A stretch of DNA of 47,771 nt from Candidatus Gastranaerophilales bacterium (GCA_944322885.1 CALUQH010000034.1:1-47771); one strand, 5' to 3'; shown: positions 23,057 to 32,692, counted from the stretch's first letter. Translations and numbers: made by a program. Notes: generated from the letters alone by a model not told the origin.

Positions 23057-24895
23057 ATGAAACGGGTTATGTATGTTATCTTGGTTTTAATTTTGACTGC
23101 GCTTGTTCTCAAAGCCTGTTTAAAAGCTGATGTTCCTCAAGAAAAAAAGACTTCTTCGGACATTGAAACCTCTTATGTCCTTGATTATTACCCGTATATA
23201 AAGAAAAATGTTACTATAAACGGTGTGGATTATCTGCAATCTGAGGCTCCTGTCGGCAAATTCGGCGGAACTTTTGTGTCTTCAACAATCGGAGAGGGAC
23301 CAAAAACATTTAATCCGTTCAATTCCAAGGACAACATATCATCCCAGATGTCTGATATTATGTATGACGGACTTGTTACCACTGATGTTGTGACAGGCGA
23401 TACTATCCCAAAGCTTGCAAAAGATTTTACTGTGAACGGATGTGAATATATAATTCATCTACGCAAAGGTATAAAATGGTCTGACGGTAAACCTATTACT
23501 GCGGATGATGTTGTGTTTACCTGGCAGAATATAATTTTTGACGGTTTCGGAAATACTTCAACCAGAGATTCCGTTGTAATTGACGGAAAACTGCCGACTG
23601 TACAAAAGATTGATGATTATACCGTTAAATTTGTTACCCCGCAGCCTTTTGCTCCTTTTTTAAGAATGCTTTCATCTCCTATTGCGCCCAAGCATGTTTT
23701 TGAACCTGCCGTAAAACGCGGAAAAGCTTATTTCGACGGCTTCTTATCAACAAACACAGATCCGAAAGAATTTGTAACATCAGGTGCTTTCAGGCTGAAA
23801 GAATATGTTCCGGCGCAGAGAGTCGTATTTGAACGAAATCCTGATTACTATGTTATAAATAAGGATGATCAAAAGCTTCCTTATCTGGACAAGATTATTT
23901 ATTTGATTGTAGGGGATATTAATAATCAGGTTTTGAAGTTTGAAGGCGGGGAGTTGGATGAAATAACTTTGCAGGGAGCAAATGTCGCAAGATTTAAGGA
24001 AATGGAAAAACATGGAGATTTTACTGTCTACAATCTCGGACCTAATACAGGAACAATGTATATTGCTATGAATCTTAATAACCGTAAAGACGATAAAGGA
24101 AAATACTATGTTTCTCCTAAAAAACAGGTCTGGTTTCAGGATAAAAACTTCCGTCAGGCTGTTGATTACGCAATAGACAGGGAAAATATGGTGTTTAATA
24201 TTGCAAGCGGTCTTGCAGAACCTTTATTTACTCCTGAAACTCTTAATTCAATTTTTCTCAACAAGGACATAAAAGGTCACAAAAGAGATTTAAATAAATC
24301 AAAAGAACTTCTCAAAAAATCAGGTTTTTATTGGGATAAAGCAGGACATTTAATTGATAAATTCGGAAACCATGTGGAATTTGACCTTTATACAAATGCC
24401 GGAAATACCGAGCGCGAAGCAATAGGTGTTATGGTAAAACAGGATTTGGAAGATTTAGGCATGAAAATTAACTTTAAACCTGTTGAATTTAATTCGCTTG
24501 TAAATAAACTTATGGCAACGCTTGACTGGGATATGGTAATAATGGGATTTACCGGCTCGCCTCTTGAACCTAACGGCGGTAAAAATGTCTGGCTCTCTGA
24601 TGGAACTTTGCATATTTTTAATCAGCGATTGGAGCGGGATTTAAACAGTAAGAGATACCCGTTTGAAAACCGAATAGATTATCTTTATACGCAGGGTGCG
24701 CTTCAAACAAAATTTGAAGACCGTAAAAAATATTATGATGAATATCAGGAAATCGTGTACGATGAAAAACCGTTGATATATATTTATTCTCCATTAATAA
24801 TTTCGGCAATGAGAGATAAATTTAAAAATGTATATCCGACAAGTTTAGGCGGGGTAACCCATAATATTGAGGAAATATATGTGAGTGAAGAGTGA
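23057..24895 (+). CDS. ABC transporter solute-binding protein, peptide family (SBP_bac_5, 612 aa)
   Basis: An extracytoplasmic binding protein for oligopeptides or similar ligands. The N-terminus is a lipoprotein-type signal (LILTALVLKAC, Cys21; the lysine at -2 is atypical). Family landmarks: GPKTFNPFNSKDN, IMYDGLVTTD, YIIHLRKGIKWSDGKPITADDVVFTW, then the C-terminal lobe with FRQAVDYAIDRENMV. It is followed by two permease genes, so it feeds an Opp/Dpp-type importer. The last residues (VSEE) and stop are encoded by a dispersed repeat that begins inside the gene (24884), which may have replaced the original C-terminus. Confidence 0.92.
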   Translation: MKRVMYVILVLILTALVLKACLKADVPQEKKTSSDIETSYVLDYYPYIKKNVTINGVDYLQSEAPVGKFGGTFVSSTIGEGPKTFNPFNSKDNISSQMSDIMYDGLVTTDVVTGDTIPKLAKDFTVNGCEYIIHLRKGIKWSDGKPITADDVVFTWQNIIFDGFGNTSTRDSVVIDGKLPTVQKIDDYTVKFVTPQPFAPFLRMLSSPIAPKHVFEPAVKRGKAYFDGFLSTNTDPKEFVTSGAFRLKEYVPAQRVVFERNPDYYVINKDDQKLPYLDKIIYLIVGDINNQVLKFEGGELDEITLQGANVARFKEMEKHGDFTVYNLGPNTGTMYIAMNLNNRKDDKGKYYVSPKKQVWFQDKNFRQAVDYAIDRENMVFNIASGLAEPLFTPETLNSIFLNKDIKGHKRDLNKSKELLKKSGFYWDKAGHLIDKFGNHVEFDLYTNAGNTEREAIGVMVKQDLEDLGMKINFKPVEFNSLVNKLMATLDWDMVIMGFTGSPLEPNGGKNVWLSDGTLHIFNQRLERDLNSKRYPFENRIDYLYTQGALQTKFEDRKKYYDEYQEIVYDEKPLIYIYSPLIISAMRDKFKNVYPTSLGGVTHNIEEIYVSEE

Positions 24896-24948
24896 ACAGT
24901 GAAGTGTGAAGCGACTTGTTTACATTTCTCTTTTCACTTTTCACTTTC
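24884..24948. repeat. Dispersed palindromic repeat, copy B
   Basis: It reads AGTGAAGAGTGAACAGTGAA then GTGTGAAGCGACT, with a TTTCACTTTTCACTTT right arm. The left arm closely matches copy A at 21538. It covers the last codons of the binding-protein gene and most of the gap before the permease. Confidence 0.7.
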
Positions 24949-24960
24949 GGAAGGATAACA

Positions 24961-25938
24961 ATGCAAATACTAATCTACATAATAAAAAGAATACTTCAGA
25001 CAATACCGCTACTAATTATAGTTTCGCTGATAAGCTTTTTTATAATCCGCTTGTCACCTGTTGATCCTCTGGCGGAACTTCGCCTTAATCCTTCAGTTTC
25101 CAAAGAAACTTTGCAGAGGGAAACAGAAAGGCTGGGGCTTGATAAACCGATTATTGTCCAATACGGCAAGTGGGCAAAATCGTTTATAAAAGGAGATTTG
25201 GGAGTAACATCCAACGGGGAAAAGGTAAGTACTAAGCTAAAAGAACGTATTCCAAATACCCTGCTTTTAACAACTGTCGTAATATTTCTGGCATGGGTTG
25301 TCGGGATTCCTCTGGGTGTGCTTGCCGCAATCAACTGGAAAACGCCGTTTGACAGAATTTTAACAGTTCTAACAAGTATTGGAATGGCAATTCCTTCATT
25401 TTTCTTTGCGGTATTACTTTTGATTTTTGCCGTAAAAACAGGCTGGTTTCCTGTCGGCGGGCTTACAAGTTCAAATTTTTTGGAAATGAATTTTGGACAA
25501 AAAGTTCTGGATATAACACATCATTTGGTTTTACCTGTAACGGTTTTGTTTACACTTTCTCTTGCAGGGCTGCAAAGACAGATGAGAGGTAATCTTTTAG
25601 ATGTTCTTGACAGTGATTATGTTAAATTTGCACGTGCAAAAGGTGTCAGCGAAGGAAAAGTTATTTTTAAACATGCTCTGCGAAATGCCGTAAACCCTCT
25701 GATAACTCTTTTGGGTTTTGAATTTGCAGGGCTTTTGAGCGGGGCTGCTTTAACCGAATATGTCTTTCAATACCCGGGGCTTGGAAGACTTATTCTGGAA
25801 GCTGTTTTGCGATCAGATATAAACCTTGTTATGGCATCTTTAATGATGGGGGCGGTTATGCTTATTCTCGGTAATTTAATTGCTGATATTCTTCTGATTA
25901 TTACTGATCCCAGAATCAGAGAAGGGAGTGAGGCATGA
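24961..25938 (+). CDS. ABC transporter permease, OppB/DppB type (325 aa)
   Basis: Starts at MQILIYIIKRILQTIPLL, 6 bases after GGAAGG; the upstream 15-residue extension reads into the repeat and is rejected. Hydrophobic segments: residues ~10-30, ~100-125, ~135-160, ~200-220, ~250-275 and ~295-315. The EAA loop is FARAKGVSEGKVIFKHALRN and the N-terminal LGLDKPIIVQYGKW is typical of the OppB subfamily. Its stop overlaps the next gene's start (ATGA, 25935-25938). Forms the inner-membrane channel together with the OppC-type protein. Confidence 0.93.
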   Translation: MQILIYIIKRILQTIPLLIIVSLISFFIIRLSPVDPLAELRLNPSVSKETLQRETERLGLDKPIIVQYGKWAKSFIKGDLGVTSNGEKVSTKLKERIPNTLLLTTVVIFLAWVVGIPLGVLAAINWKTPFDRILTVLTSIGMAIPSFFFAVLLLIFAVKTGWFPVGGLTSSNFLEMNFGQKVLDITHHLVLPVTVLFTLSLAGLQRQMRGNLLDVLDSDYVKFARAKGVSEGKVIFKHALRNAVNPLITLLGFEFAGLLSGAALTEYVFQYPGLGRLILEAVLRSDINLVMASLMMGAVMLILGNLIADILLIITDPRIREGSEA

Positions 25939-27002
25939 TAAAAGACCTTTTTAAACAGCTATGGAAAGATAAGTTTGCAAGAATTGCCTTAATATTGCTC
26001 GGGTTGATTTATTTTGCTTTATTTTTTGCGGATTTTATAGCGCCTTATACAAAAGATTTCTCTGATAGGTCTATGGCTTATGTCCCGCCTTCTAAAATCT
26101 TTACTATAGATGAAAACGGGAAGCTCTCAAAACCATATACATACAATTACAAACGCGAATTTGACCCTGTAGAACTAAAAATTATTTATACGCTTGACAG
26201 AAGCCAAAAACATTATGTGAAATTCTTTTCTCAGGGGCAGCCCTATAAATTTCTGGGTTTAATCCCGATGAAACGCCATTTAATAACTACTGACGGCGAT
26301 GGAAGGCTGTTCCTTTTAGGTACTGATATTAACGGGCGCGATGTCTTTTCGCGAATACTGTTTGGCGGACGTATTTCTATGACAATAGGATTTCTTGCAT
26401 TATTTGTGCTTTTCCCGATAGGTCTTTTGTACGGCGGAATTGCCGGATATTTCGGAGGAAAAGTCGATATGATAATGATGAGATTTGCAGAGGCTGTTAT
26501 GTCTATACCGAGTTTTTATCTTTTGATAATTTTGGCCTCAATTCTTCCGTCCGGCATGACAAGCGTACAGAGATTTATGCTTATTGTGGTTATTTTAGCA
26601 TTAATCGGCTGGGCGGGATTTGCCCGTGTTGTCAGAGGTATGGTATTATCAGTCAAAAAACAGGAATATGTACAGGCCGCAAAATCAATAGGAGCTTCAA
26701 ATTTGAGGATTATTATTAAACATATTCTGCCTCAGACAACGAGTTTCGTGATTGTTGCAATGACTCTTTCCGTACCTTCTTACATTTTGTCGGAATCCGG
26801 TTTAAGCTTTTTGGGACTTGGAATTCAACAGCCTGACGCAAGCTGGGGCAATATGCTTAAAGAAGCTCAGGAATATACAAATATAATTTACAGACCTTGG
26901 CTTTTGACTCCTGGATTTTTAATTTTTATTGCGGTCTTGGCTTTTAATCTTGTCGGTGATACAATAAGAGATATTCTTGACCCGAAAAGCAAAACAAGAT
27001 AA
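25935..27002 (+). CDS. ABC transporter permease, OppC/DppC type (355 aa)
   Basis: The N-terminal helix (IALILLGLIYFALFFADFI) is followed by an extended periplasmic insert (~35-125), then LLGTDINGRDVFSRILFGGR, the OppC signature. Five membrane segments follow, and the EAA loop is QAAKSIGASNLRIIIKHILPQ. The C-terminus has SFLGLGIQQPDASWGNML. It overlaps the preceding permease gene. No ATP-binding subunits (OppD/F) follow in the window; the next gene is an MgtC homologue. The ATPases must be encoded elsewhere or shared. Confidence 0.93.
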   Translation: MIKDLFKQLWKDKFARIALILLGLIYFALFFADFIAPYTKDFSDRSMAYVPPSKIFTIDENGKLSKPYTYNYKREFDPVELKIIYTLDRSQKHYVKFFSQGQPYKFLGLIPMKRHLITTDGDGRLFLLGTDINGRDVFSRILFGGRISMTIGFLALFVLFPIGLLYGGIAGYFGGKVDMIMMRFAEAVMSIPSFYLLIILASILPSGMTSVQRFMLIVVILALIGWAGFARVVRGMVLSVKKQEYVQAAKSIGASNLRIIIKHILPQTTSFVIVAMTLSVPSYILSESGLSFLGLGIQQPDASWGNMLKEAQEYTNIIYRPWLLTPGFLIFIAVLAFNLVGDTIRDILDPKSKTR

Positions 27003-27028
27003 GAACAAAGCTTCTAAAGGAGAAATTG

Positions 27029-27748
27029 ATGGATTTAATGAATTCCGGATTTATGTTTGATATAACACTGGTAGTAAGACTTTTGTCAGCATTATTATTG
27101 AGTTTTGCCATAGGACTTGAAAGGGAAATGACAAACAAGTATGCCGGTTTAAGAACAAATATTCTTGTTTGTCTCGGGGCGTGTATTTTTACAATAATTT
27201 CTATTTACGGTTTTCCGGAAGTTTCCGTCACGGGAGATGAACTCGGAACACGTGATACCGCGCGTGTTGCTGCTCAGGTTGTTACAGGTATCGGTTTTAT
27301 AGGTGCAGGTACGGTTTTTCGTCACGGCGCAACTGTCTTTGGTCTGACTACTGCCGCAACATTGTGGGTATCCGCCGCAATTGGTATGGCCTGCGGTGCA
27401 GGAATGTATATTCTTGCAATCGCCGCAACAATATTTTCAATTCTGGTACTTGTTTCAGTAAGACTGTTTGAAAAAAATATTCTTATTTCAAGCGCTAAAA
27501 ATACAAGACGTTTAAAAATGAGTATTTCATGTCTGAATGAAAATTCAAACAGTATATACGATTATGTTATCGAAAACAGTAAGTATCTTGTTGAGGTTTC
27601 CAAAAAATTGAATAAACAGGATGAAAATTATACCAAAATAGTTGTAATTCTTGATTTTATCGGTCGTAATCCTATTCAAGATTTATACAAAACATACAGA
27701 AACCTTGATGGTATAGAGTCAATTTCAATACAAGAGTTTAATGAATAA
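27029..27748 (+). CDS. MgtC/SapB-family membrane protein (239 aa)
   Basis: The start is the ATG at 27029, 5 bases after AAAGGAGA; a TTG one codon earlier is an alternative. Residues ~10-150 form the MgtC domain: LLSFAIGLEREMTNKYAGLR, RVAAQVVTGIGFIGAGTVFR and GLTTAATLWVSAAIGMACGAG, with four or more helices. The C-terminal ~80 residues form a soluble ACT-like tail. MgtC proteins are linked to magnesium limitation, and in pathogens to survival inside host cells and ATP synthase inhibition. Position after a peptide permease operon suggests cotranscription but not a shared function. Confidence 0.92.
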   Translation: MDLMNSGFMFDITLVVRLLSALLLSFAIGLEREMTNKYAGLRTNILVCLGACIFTIISIYGFPEVSVTGDELGTRDTARVAAQVVTGIGFIGAGTVFRHGATVFGLTTAATLWVSAAIGMACGAGMYILAIAATIFSILVLVSVRLFEKNILISSAKNTRRLKMSISCLNENSNSIYDYVIENSKYLVEVSKKLNKQDENYTKIVVILDFIGRNPIQDLYKTYRNLDGIESISIQEFNE

Positions 27749-27780
27749 AAAACTTTAATGCCGTTTTTGTTTGCAGATAT

Positions 27781-30700
27781 TTACTTTTTGAATTTATCAA
27801 GAAGATTTTCCGAAACTAAATCAGTTTTTTTTTCGGCAGGTTCTGGCTGTTGTATTTGAGCCTGTTCTGTCGGTTCAATATTTGCATAATATCTCGGGTC
27901 TTCCAAAGATTCCATTGCCTTCATAACCCCTAATCTGCCCGCTTTTAACTGCATATCTGCAAGCCAGGATTCTACTGCGTATGTCATAATAATTGAGAAT
28001 GCTGTCCAGCTTATACCTGCTGCCGCAAGAGCTTTTTTAAGTCCGGGAGTCATAAGAATTGAACCTAACTTACCGCTTTGTACAAGTTTAACAAATTCGT
28101 CAGGATGTTCCTGGAATTCCTTTATAATTCTTGAGGTAATCTTATTTATTTCTTCTTTTGGAATATTGTCTAAGATTTTTTCTATTTTCGGTATTATTCT
28201 AAGGAATGTATCTTTGTCCATACTTGCCATTTTCAGAGTATCAAGTGCAAAGTCTTCAAATTCGTTAGAAGTCATTTTTGAGACTTTTTCTTTCAGGCTG
28301 TTCAGTCCTGCTTTTTGATTTATGAATTTTTCCGGCATAAGATTGTATAAGTCTTTAAATGTTGTTTTTCTTACTTTATTTTGTAAGGCATGCAATATAT
28401 CAAGAGCTTCTTCCATATGTATACCTGCAAGAGTAGGAATTTCTTCCGGTTTTGCAAGACTTGCTGTTTGAGATTTCATAAATTGTTCAATGTTAATTTT
28501 GGATTCTTTGCTCAGTAATTTATTAAATTCGTCTTTCCCTAAGTATTTTTGCAATACTTCAATTGTTTTTCTGTTAAGCGGGAAATACAGATTATTTTGT
28601 TCTGCTGTTATTCTGATTTTTTGTTCCAGAGCTGATACAATTTTGTTTAAATCTTTTATTTTGATAGATGCTGATACCTCATGGAACAGCAGGTTGTTTC
28701 CTGTTATCATATCAGCTGTATTTTTATCAAAAGCCATTTCAATAACCTGTTCAACTTGTTTTATTTTTTCAGGTGTAAGTTTTTGCGGGGATTTAAAGTA
28801 ATCAATAAGAGCAGCTCTGACATCGGCTGACATATTAATCCAGTTATTATAACCGTTATGTTTATAACCGTTAACAAGCACATCAAATATGTCATTAAAG
28901 GTTTTCTTTAACGGGTTTGTGTCATCAAACATTTCAAAGTTTTTGAGAACTCTGTGTTTAATTTCATATAAATATTCTCTTTGTTCACTTTCTGATAATT
29001 TCTTAAAGTTTTCTGTCCCTATATCTGCATTTTTGAATAATTTTGAGAATATATCTAAAACAGGATCTTTTTGTAAATCAATACCCTTGAGCAGAGCACC
29101 GAGAGGTTTTACTTCCATTTTATACCATTGTCCGTCAGAATATAGCCTATATTTTAAGTTTACATTATTAACTACATTCGTAACGTTGTTTTCAACACCG
29201 TTAAGATATTTCTTAAACCATTTTTTCTGCATTAAATTTGAACGTTTACTAAAGAAATTTGTTATTTTTTCTGTTAATTTTGCCGGAGTAATTTTACCCC
29301 TAGCAACTTGAATCCCTGTTATAATTGCAGGAGACGCTGCAAGTGCCATTCCTCCATACCATACAAACGGCTGTGCAATTTCAGTTGCTGCTTCCATTGA
29401 TTCAGAGTAAACTTGAGAATTGTCATCAACTTTTTCAAACGTATTGAATACTTTTCTCTGAAGGTTTTTAGCATCACGCATTTGTTCTTCTGTCACATCC
29501 TGTTTTTTCAAGACATCTCTTAATGCCTGACGTTCTTTGTATTCTGTTTTTCTATATTTGTTATAATCCCAGTATTGTTTTAAAACACGCGGAATAAACA
29601 GTGCATATTCTTTAATTTTGTTTTCTTTATGTTTTGTATTTTTTACATCTTTTACTTCTTCGTAATCTTCAGGAGTATAACCTATAAAGTTTTCCGGATT
29701 TTGTTCAAGTTCGCGTTTTGCTGTGTAACGACCTGCTCTTGCTGCTGATTTTTGAAGTTTCAGGCCTATAAGCATACCAGCAAAACCTGTTACAATACCG
29801 CCGGCACCTCCAAGTATCCATTTTTTGCCTGTTTTATGAGAGAAGCCGGCCGCAAACAATTTTCTGATTATTTCGGAAAAGTTTGTTTTTTCAGGTTTAG
29901 CAGCTCTGGATAAGTTATCTGCTGTATTTTTTATAAATTCTTTTTTATTTTTCGGTTCCATTAATGAACTTGCAAATTCTCCCCATTGTTTGAAGTATGC
30001 AAGGCCTGTTTTTTTACTTCCTTTTAATTCTTTAAACAGGTTTTTAGTTTCATCTGAACCGTATTTTTTAACTGTATTTTCAATAAATTTATCAAATACT
30101 CCGAGTTTATTTAAAATCCATCCTGTTGCTGCACCTACCGTAGCCCCTAAAACAGGTGTTGCACCCATTATTACATTTGCTGCAACTTCCATTTTTTCGG
30201 AATTCTTTTCTGCTTCGTTGTTAATTATACGTACAACACGCTGAATAACTTCTTTATCTCTTTCAGCCTGTTTTAGTTCTTCAGGCGTCAATTCACGTGT
30301 AACTATTTGAGAGTTATCTTCTCTTGCCTGTTTATCTTTTCTGTATGCGCGATTATCTTTCAAAATATTATAAATTGATTTTATCATTCCGGATTTTAGT
30401 TTTGATTTTTTCTTATCTTTTAATAATTCCGGATGTTCTTCTAATTCTTTTTTTGCTGCGGCAATTTGTTCAGGTGTATAGTTTACAAATGCTTTAGGAT
30501 CATCAAGCTCACGTCTTGCTTGATAACGGGCAATCTTAGAACTGTCAGTCTGTAATTTAGCTTCAAAAATTGTTGCAGCTATGAATACCCCGATTGATGC
30601 AAGTGCAACAAGTCCGTGATTTCTGAATATTTGTTTACCTAATTTTGAAGTTTGTTTTGTAATTTTGCTGCGATAGTTAAAAAGTTCTTTTTTTAATAAC

Positions 30701-31170
30701 GGGTCTTTTACCTTTTTTATTTCGTTCTTATTTAAAATTGCATTATATCTATAATATGGATTACCATTATTTTCGTAATATTTTTGCAGTTTTTGATTTA
30801 AAGCCTGACCTTCTTCTCCTTCAATTGCCTTTCGTCTGATTTCATCAATTTTATCCATCAGCTTTTGTGTGCTTTTTTTGCCTACAAACCAGTTGCCGCC
30901 AAAAAATGCAAGCATTGTCGTTATAGAAGATAGCGGATCTACTGCAGTTTCAACGTTTTCCGCAACGTTTTCCGAGTGATTATCCATTATATCCACAACA
31001 TCAATGATGGTTTTACCTAGTTCTTCGGCCTGTTTTAATTCTGCCTGAGTATGCTGGCGTCTGCGGGCTAATTCCTCGCGTTTTGCCTCTTCATCGTGCT
31101 GCTCGTTTTCCCATCGTTTAAAATTTTTCTGATTTTTTGCTACTTGTGATAGTGAATTTAAAAAGTCCAT
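27781..31170 (-). CDS. Very long lineage-type protein with repeated modules (1129 aa)
   Basis: No known catalytic domain is visible. The sequence is built of a repeated module: a helix of the type ELKQAEELGKTIIDVVDIM (~44), ELKQAERDKEVIQRVVRII (~297) and DAKNLQRKVFNTFEKVDD (~555), each followed by SEN/SEK/SES-type helices and a hydrophobic stretch, then KIARYQARRELDDP...YTPE (~212), AGRYTAKRELEQNP...YTPE (~478) and AGRLGVMKAMESLEDP (~1090). Several hydrophobic segments (e.g. GLVALASIGVFIAATIF, ~186-202; GGIVTGFAGMLIGL, ~457-470) suggest membrane association. The middle (~640-1040) is helical and soluble. A ribosome binding site AAGGGAAA precedes the ATG. Function unknown. Confidence 0.7.
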   Translation of the reverse strand: MDFLNSLSQVAKNQKNFKRWENEQHDEEAKREELARRRQHTQAELKQAEELGKTIIDVVDIMDNHSENVAENVETAVDPLSSITTMLAFFGGNWFVGKKSTQKLMDKIDEIRRKAIEGEEGQALNQKLQKYYENNGNPYYRYNAILNKNEIKKVKDPLLKKELFNYRSKITKQTSKLGKQIFRNHGLVALASIGVFIAATIFEAKLQTDSSKIARYQARRELDDPKAFVNYTPEQIAAAKKELEEHPELLKDKKKSKLKSGMIKSIYNILKDNRAYRKDKQAREDNSQIVTRELTPEELKQAERDKEVIQRVVRIINNEAEKNSEKMEVAANVIMGATPVLGATVGAATGWILNKLGVFDKFIENTVKKYGSDETKNLFKELKGSKKTGLAYFKQWGEFASSLMEPKNKKEFIKNTADNLSRAAKPEKTNFSEIIRKLFAAGFSHKTGKKWILGGAGGIVTGFAGMLIGLKLQKSAARAGRYTAKRELEQNPENFIGYTPEDYEEVKDVKNTKHKENKIKEYALFIPRVLKQYWDYNKYRKTEYKERQALRDVLKKQDVTEEQMRDAKNLQRKVFNTFEKVDDNSQVYSESMEAATEIAQPFVWYGGMALAASPAIITGIQVARGKITPAKLTEKITNFFSKRSNLMQKKWFKKYLNGVENNVTNVVNNVNLKYRLYSDGQWYKMEVKPLGALLKGIDLQKDPVLDIFSKLFKNADIGTENFKKLSESEQREYLYEIKHRVLKNFEMFDDTNPLKKTFNDIFDVLVNGYKHNGYNNWINMSADVRAALIDYFKSPQKLTPEKIKQVEQVIEMAFDKNTADMITGNNLLFHEVSASIKIKDLNKIVSALEQKIRITAEQNNLYFPLNRKTIEVLQKYLGKDEFNKLLSKESKINIEQFMKSQTASLAKPEEIPTLAGIHMEEALDILHALQNKVRKTTFKDLYNLMPEKFINQKAGLNSLKEKVSKMTSNEFEDFALDTLKMASMDKDTFLRIIPKIEKILDNIPKEEINKITSRIIKEFQEHPDEFVKLVQSGKLGSILMTPGLKKALAAAGISWTAFSIIMTYAVESWLADMQLKAGRLGVMKAMESLEDPRYYANIEPTEQAQIQQPEPAEKKTDLVSENLLDKFKK

Positions 31171-31247
31171 TTTCCCTTATTTCTTAATTAAAAATTTTTC
31201 CCTATATTAATATAAACGTTGATGGACTCAAATTTTTGCTAAATTTA

Positions 31248-31913
31248 TTAAATTTTGTTAACCGGAATGTCTATTTCAAATTCTGTTAAATCTTTTGTTG
31301 ATTTATTTAGTTTCAAACTTGCATTTTGTGCTTTTAGATTAGTGGCGCAAATATGAAGCCCGAGACCGCTCCCTGTGGGTTTTGTCGTAAATCCTTCTTC
31401 AAATATCGCTTTCTGTTTTTCTTTTGATATTGCTTCTCCGTTATTTGAAATTTTTATCCGGGCAATATTATCTTTTACTTCAAGAGAAAGTTTAATTTCT
31501 CCTTTTTTATCGATTGCTTCTATTGCATTTTTTATTATATTTACTATGCAGGCAAGAAATTTGTTTTCATCTATATAAACTTCGGCGGATTGATTAATAT
31601 TGCATTTAATTTTGATGTCTTTATCATGAATATAAACTCCGGCAAGTTTTACTCCTTCTTCAAGGAGTGATTTTATATCGCAATTTTTTGGCGATATATT
31701 GTTTAATGATTTTAAATCCAATAGTGAGTTGCACATTATTTTTATAGATTTGCTTATGCAGTTCAGTGCATTATCTATTGATTTGTTTTGAATATTCTCT
31801 TCTTCTAGATTTTTGCGTATTATTTGAGTGTAAATTTCACAGATTGAAAGGTGGTTTCTTATCTCATGTGATATGCATCTTGCTTGTTCAAATATTAAAT
31901 CAGTATTTGTCAT
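31248..31913 (-). CDS. Sensor histidine kinase, compact and soluble (221 aa)
   Basis: Only the kinase core is present: the H-box ARCISHEIRNHLSICE with His16, N-box IVNIIKNAIEAID, G1 ISNNGEAIS, F-box IFEEGFTTKPTG and G2 GSGLGLHIC. There is no transmembrane helix and no sensory domain beyond ~15 N-terminal residues, so it must sense through a partner or a cytosolic signal. GAGGAT precedes the ATG. It follows the NarL-type regulator gene on the same strand after ~80 bases that hold a hairpin; the two most likely form a two-component pair. Confidence 0.9.
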   Translation of the reverse strand: MTNTDLIFEQARCISHEIRNHLSICEIYTQIIRKNLEEENIQNKSIDNALNCISKSIKIMCNSLLDLKSLNNISPKNCDIKSLLEEGVKLAGVYIHDKDIKIKCNINQSAEVYIDENKFLACIVNIIKNAIEAIDKKGEIKLSLEVKDNIARIKISNNGEAISKEKQKAIFEEGFTTKPTGSGLGLHICATNLKAQNASLKLNKSTKDLTEFEIDIPVNKI

Positions 31914-31936
31914 CTATCCTCGCTTTTTTATAAAGT

Positions 31937-31966
31937 TAAAGGCTCAGCCTGACGGCTGAACCTTTA
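31937..31966 (-). promoter_or_regulatory. Hairpin between regulator and kinase genes
   Basis: TAAAGGCTCAGCC pairs with GGCTGAACCTTTA over a TGAC loop (12 of 13 pairs). The minus-strand downstream side lacks a strong T run, so it may attenuate rather than end transcription. Confidence 0.5.
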
Positions 31967-31993
31967 GATTTCATATAAATTTTAGCCGTTATA

Positions 31994-32692
31994 TTAAACT
32001 GCAATTTTGGAGAGTCTTCTGTTTGCAAAGCCGTTATTCAATGCGTAAAGTACGGCTTGAGTTCTGTCATTTACCTGTAATTTCTGGAAGATATTATTTA
32101 CGTGGGTTTTAACTGTAGTTTCTGAAATAAATAGTTTTCCTGCAATACTCTTGTAGTTATTACCCTGTGTGAGCAGATCCAGAACTTCTTCTTCGCGGGC
32201 TGTCAGGTATGTAAGAAGGTTTTCTTCCGCAGAAGATTTTTCTTCTTCTTTGAATGAATTTTGAAAATACTCAAAGAAGCGGGAAGTAAGGGCAGTCGGA
32301 AGATAAATTTTTCCTGCTGCAACTTCATCCATTGCATAAATAAGCTGTGCAGATGCCATAGTTTTTAGAACATATCCTTTGGCACCTATTTTCATTGCGC
32401 GGAAAATTAAATCTGCATCATCGTATCCGCTTAAAGCTATTACCCTGATATCCATATCAAGTTTTTCGATTTCTTGAATAGCTTGAAGTCCGTCTTTTTC
32501 CGGCATATTGATATCCATAAGAATAATGTCCGGACGATATTTTTTTGCAAGGTTAATTCCTATGTTAGCGCTTGTAGTTGTTGCAACTACATCATAGCTG
32601 CTTTCTAGTGTGATTAATTCTTTAACACCTCTTAAATGATCCGCATTGTCATCAATTAACAGAACTCTTGATCTTCTTTTAAACTCTCTCAT
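31994..32692 (-). CDS. NarL/FixJ-family response regulator with LuxR-type DNA-binding domain (232 aa)
   Basis: The receiver domain (residues ~8-125) has D14-D15, the phospho-acceptor D60 (IILMDINMPEKDG), S88 and K110 in place. The C-terminal LuxR helix-turn-helix is LTAREEEVLDLLTQGNNYKS, followed by FISETTVKTHVNNIFQKLQV (~165-215). GGGAG precedes the ATG. It is the first gene of the regulator-kinase pair, and its upstream region holds repeated boxes suited to autoregulation. Confidence 0.95.
   Translation of the reverse strand: MREFKRRSRVLLIDDNADHLRGVKELITLESSYDVVATTTSANIGINLAKKYRPDIILMDINMPEKDGLQAIQEIEKLDMDIRVIALSGYDDADLIFRAMKIGAKGYVLKTMASAQLIYAMDEVAAGKIYLPTALTSRFFEYFQNSFKEEEKSSAEENLLTYLTAREEEVLDLLTQGNNYKSIAGKLFISETTVKTHVNNIFQKLQVNDRTQAVLYALNNGFANRRLSKIAV

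Noticed and set aside
24916-24960. N-terminal extension of the OppB-type permease
   Set aside because: The codons come from the dispersed repeat; a GGAAGG site and a family-typical start occur at 24961.
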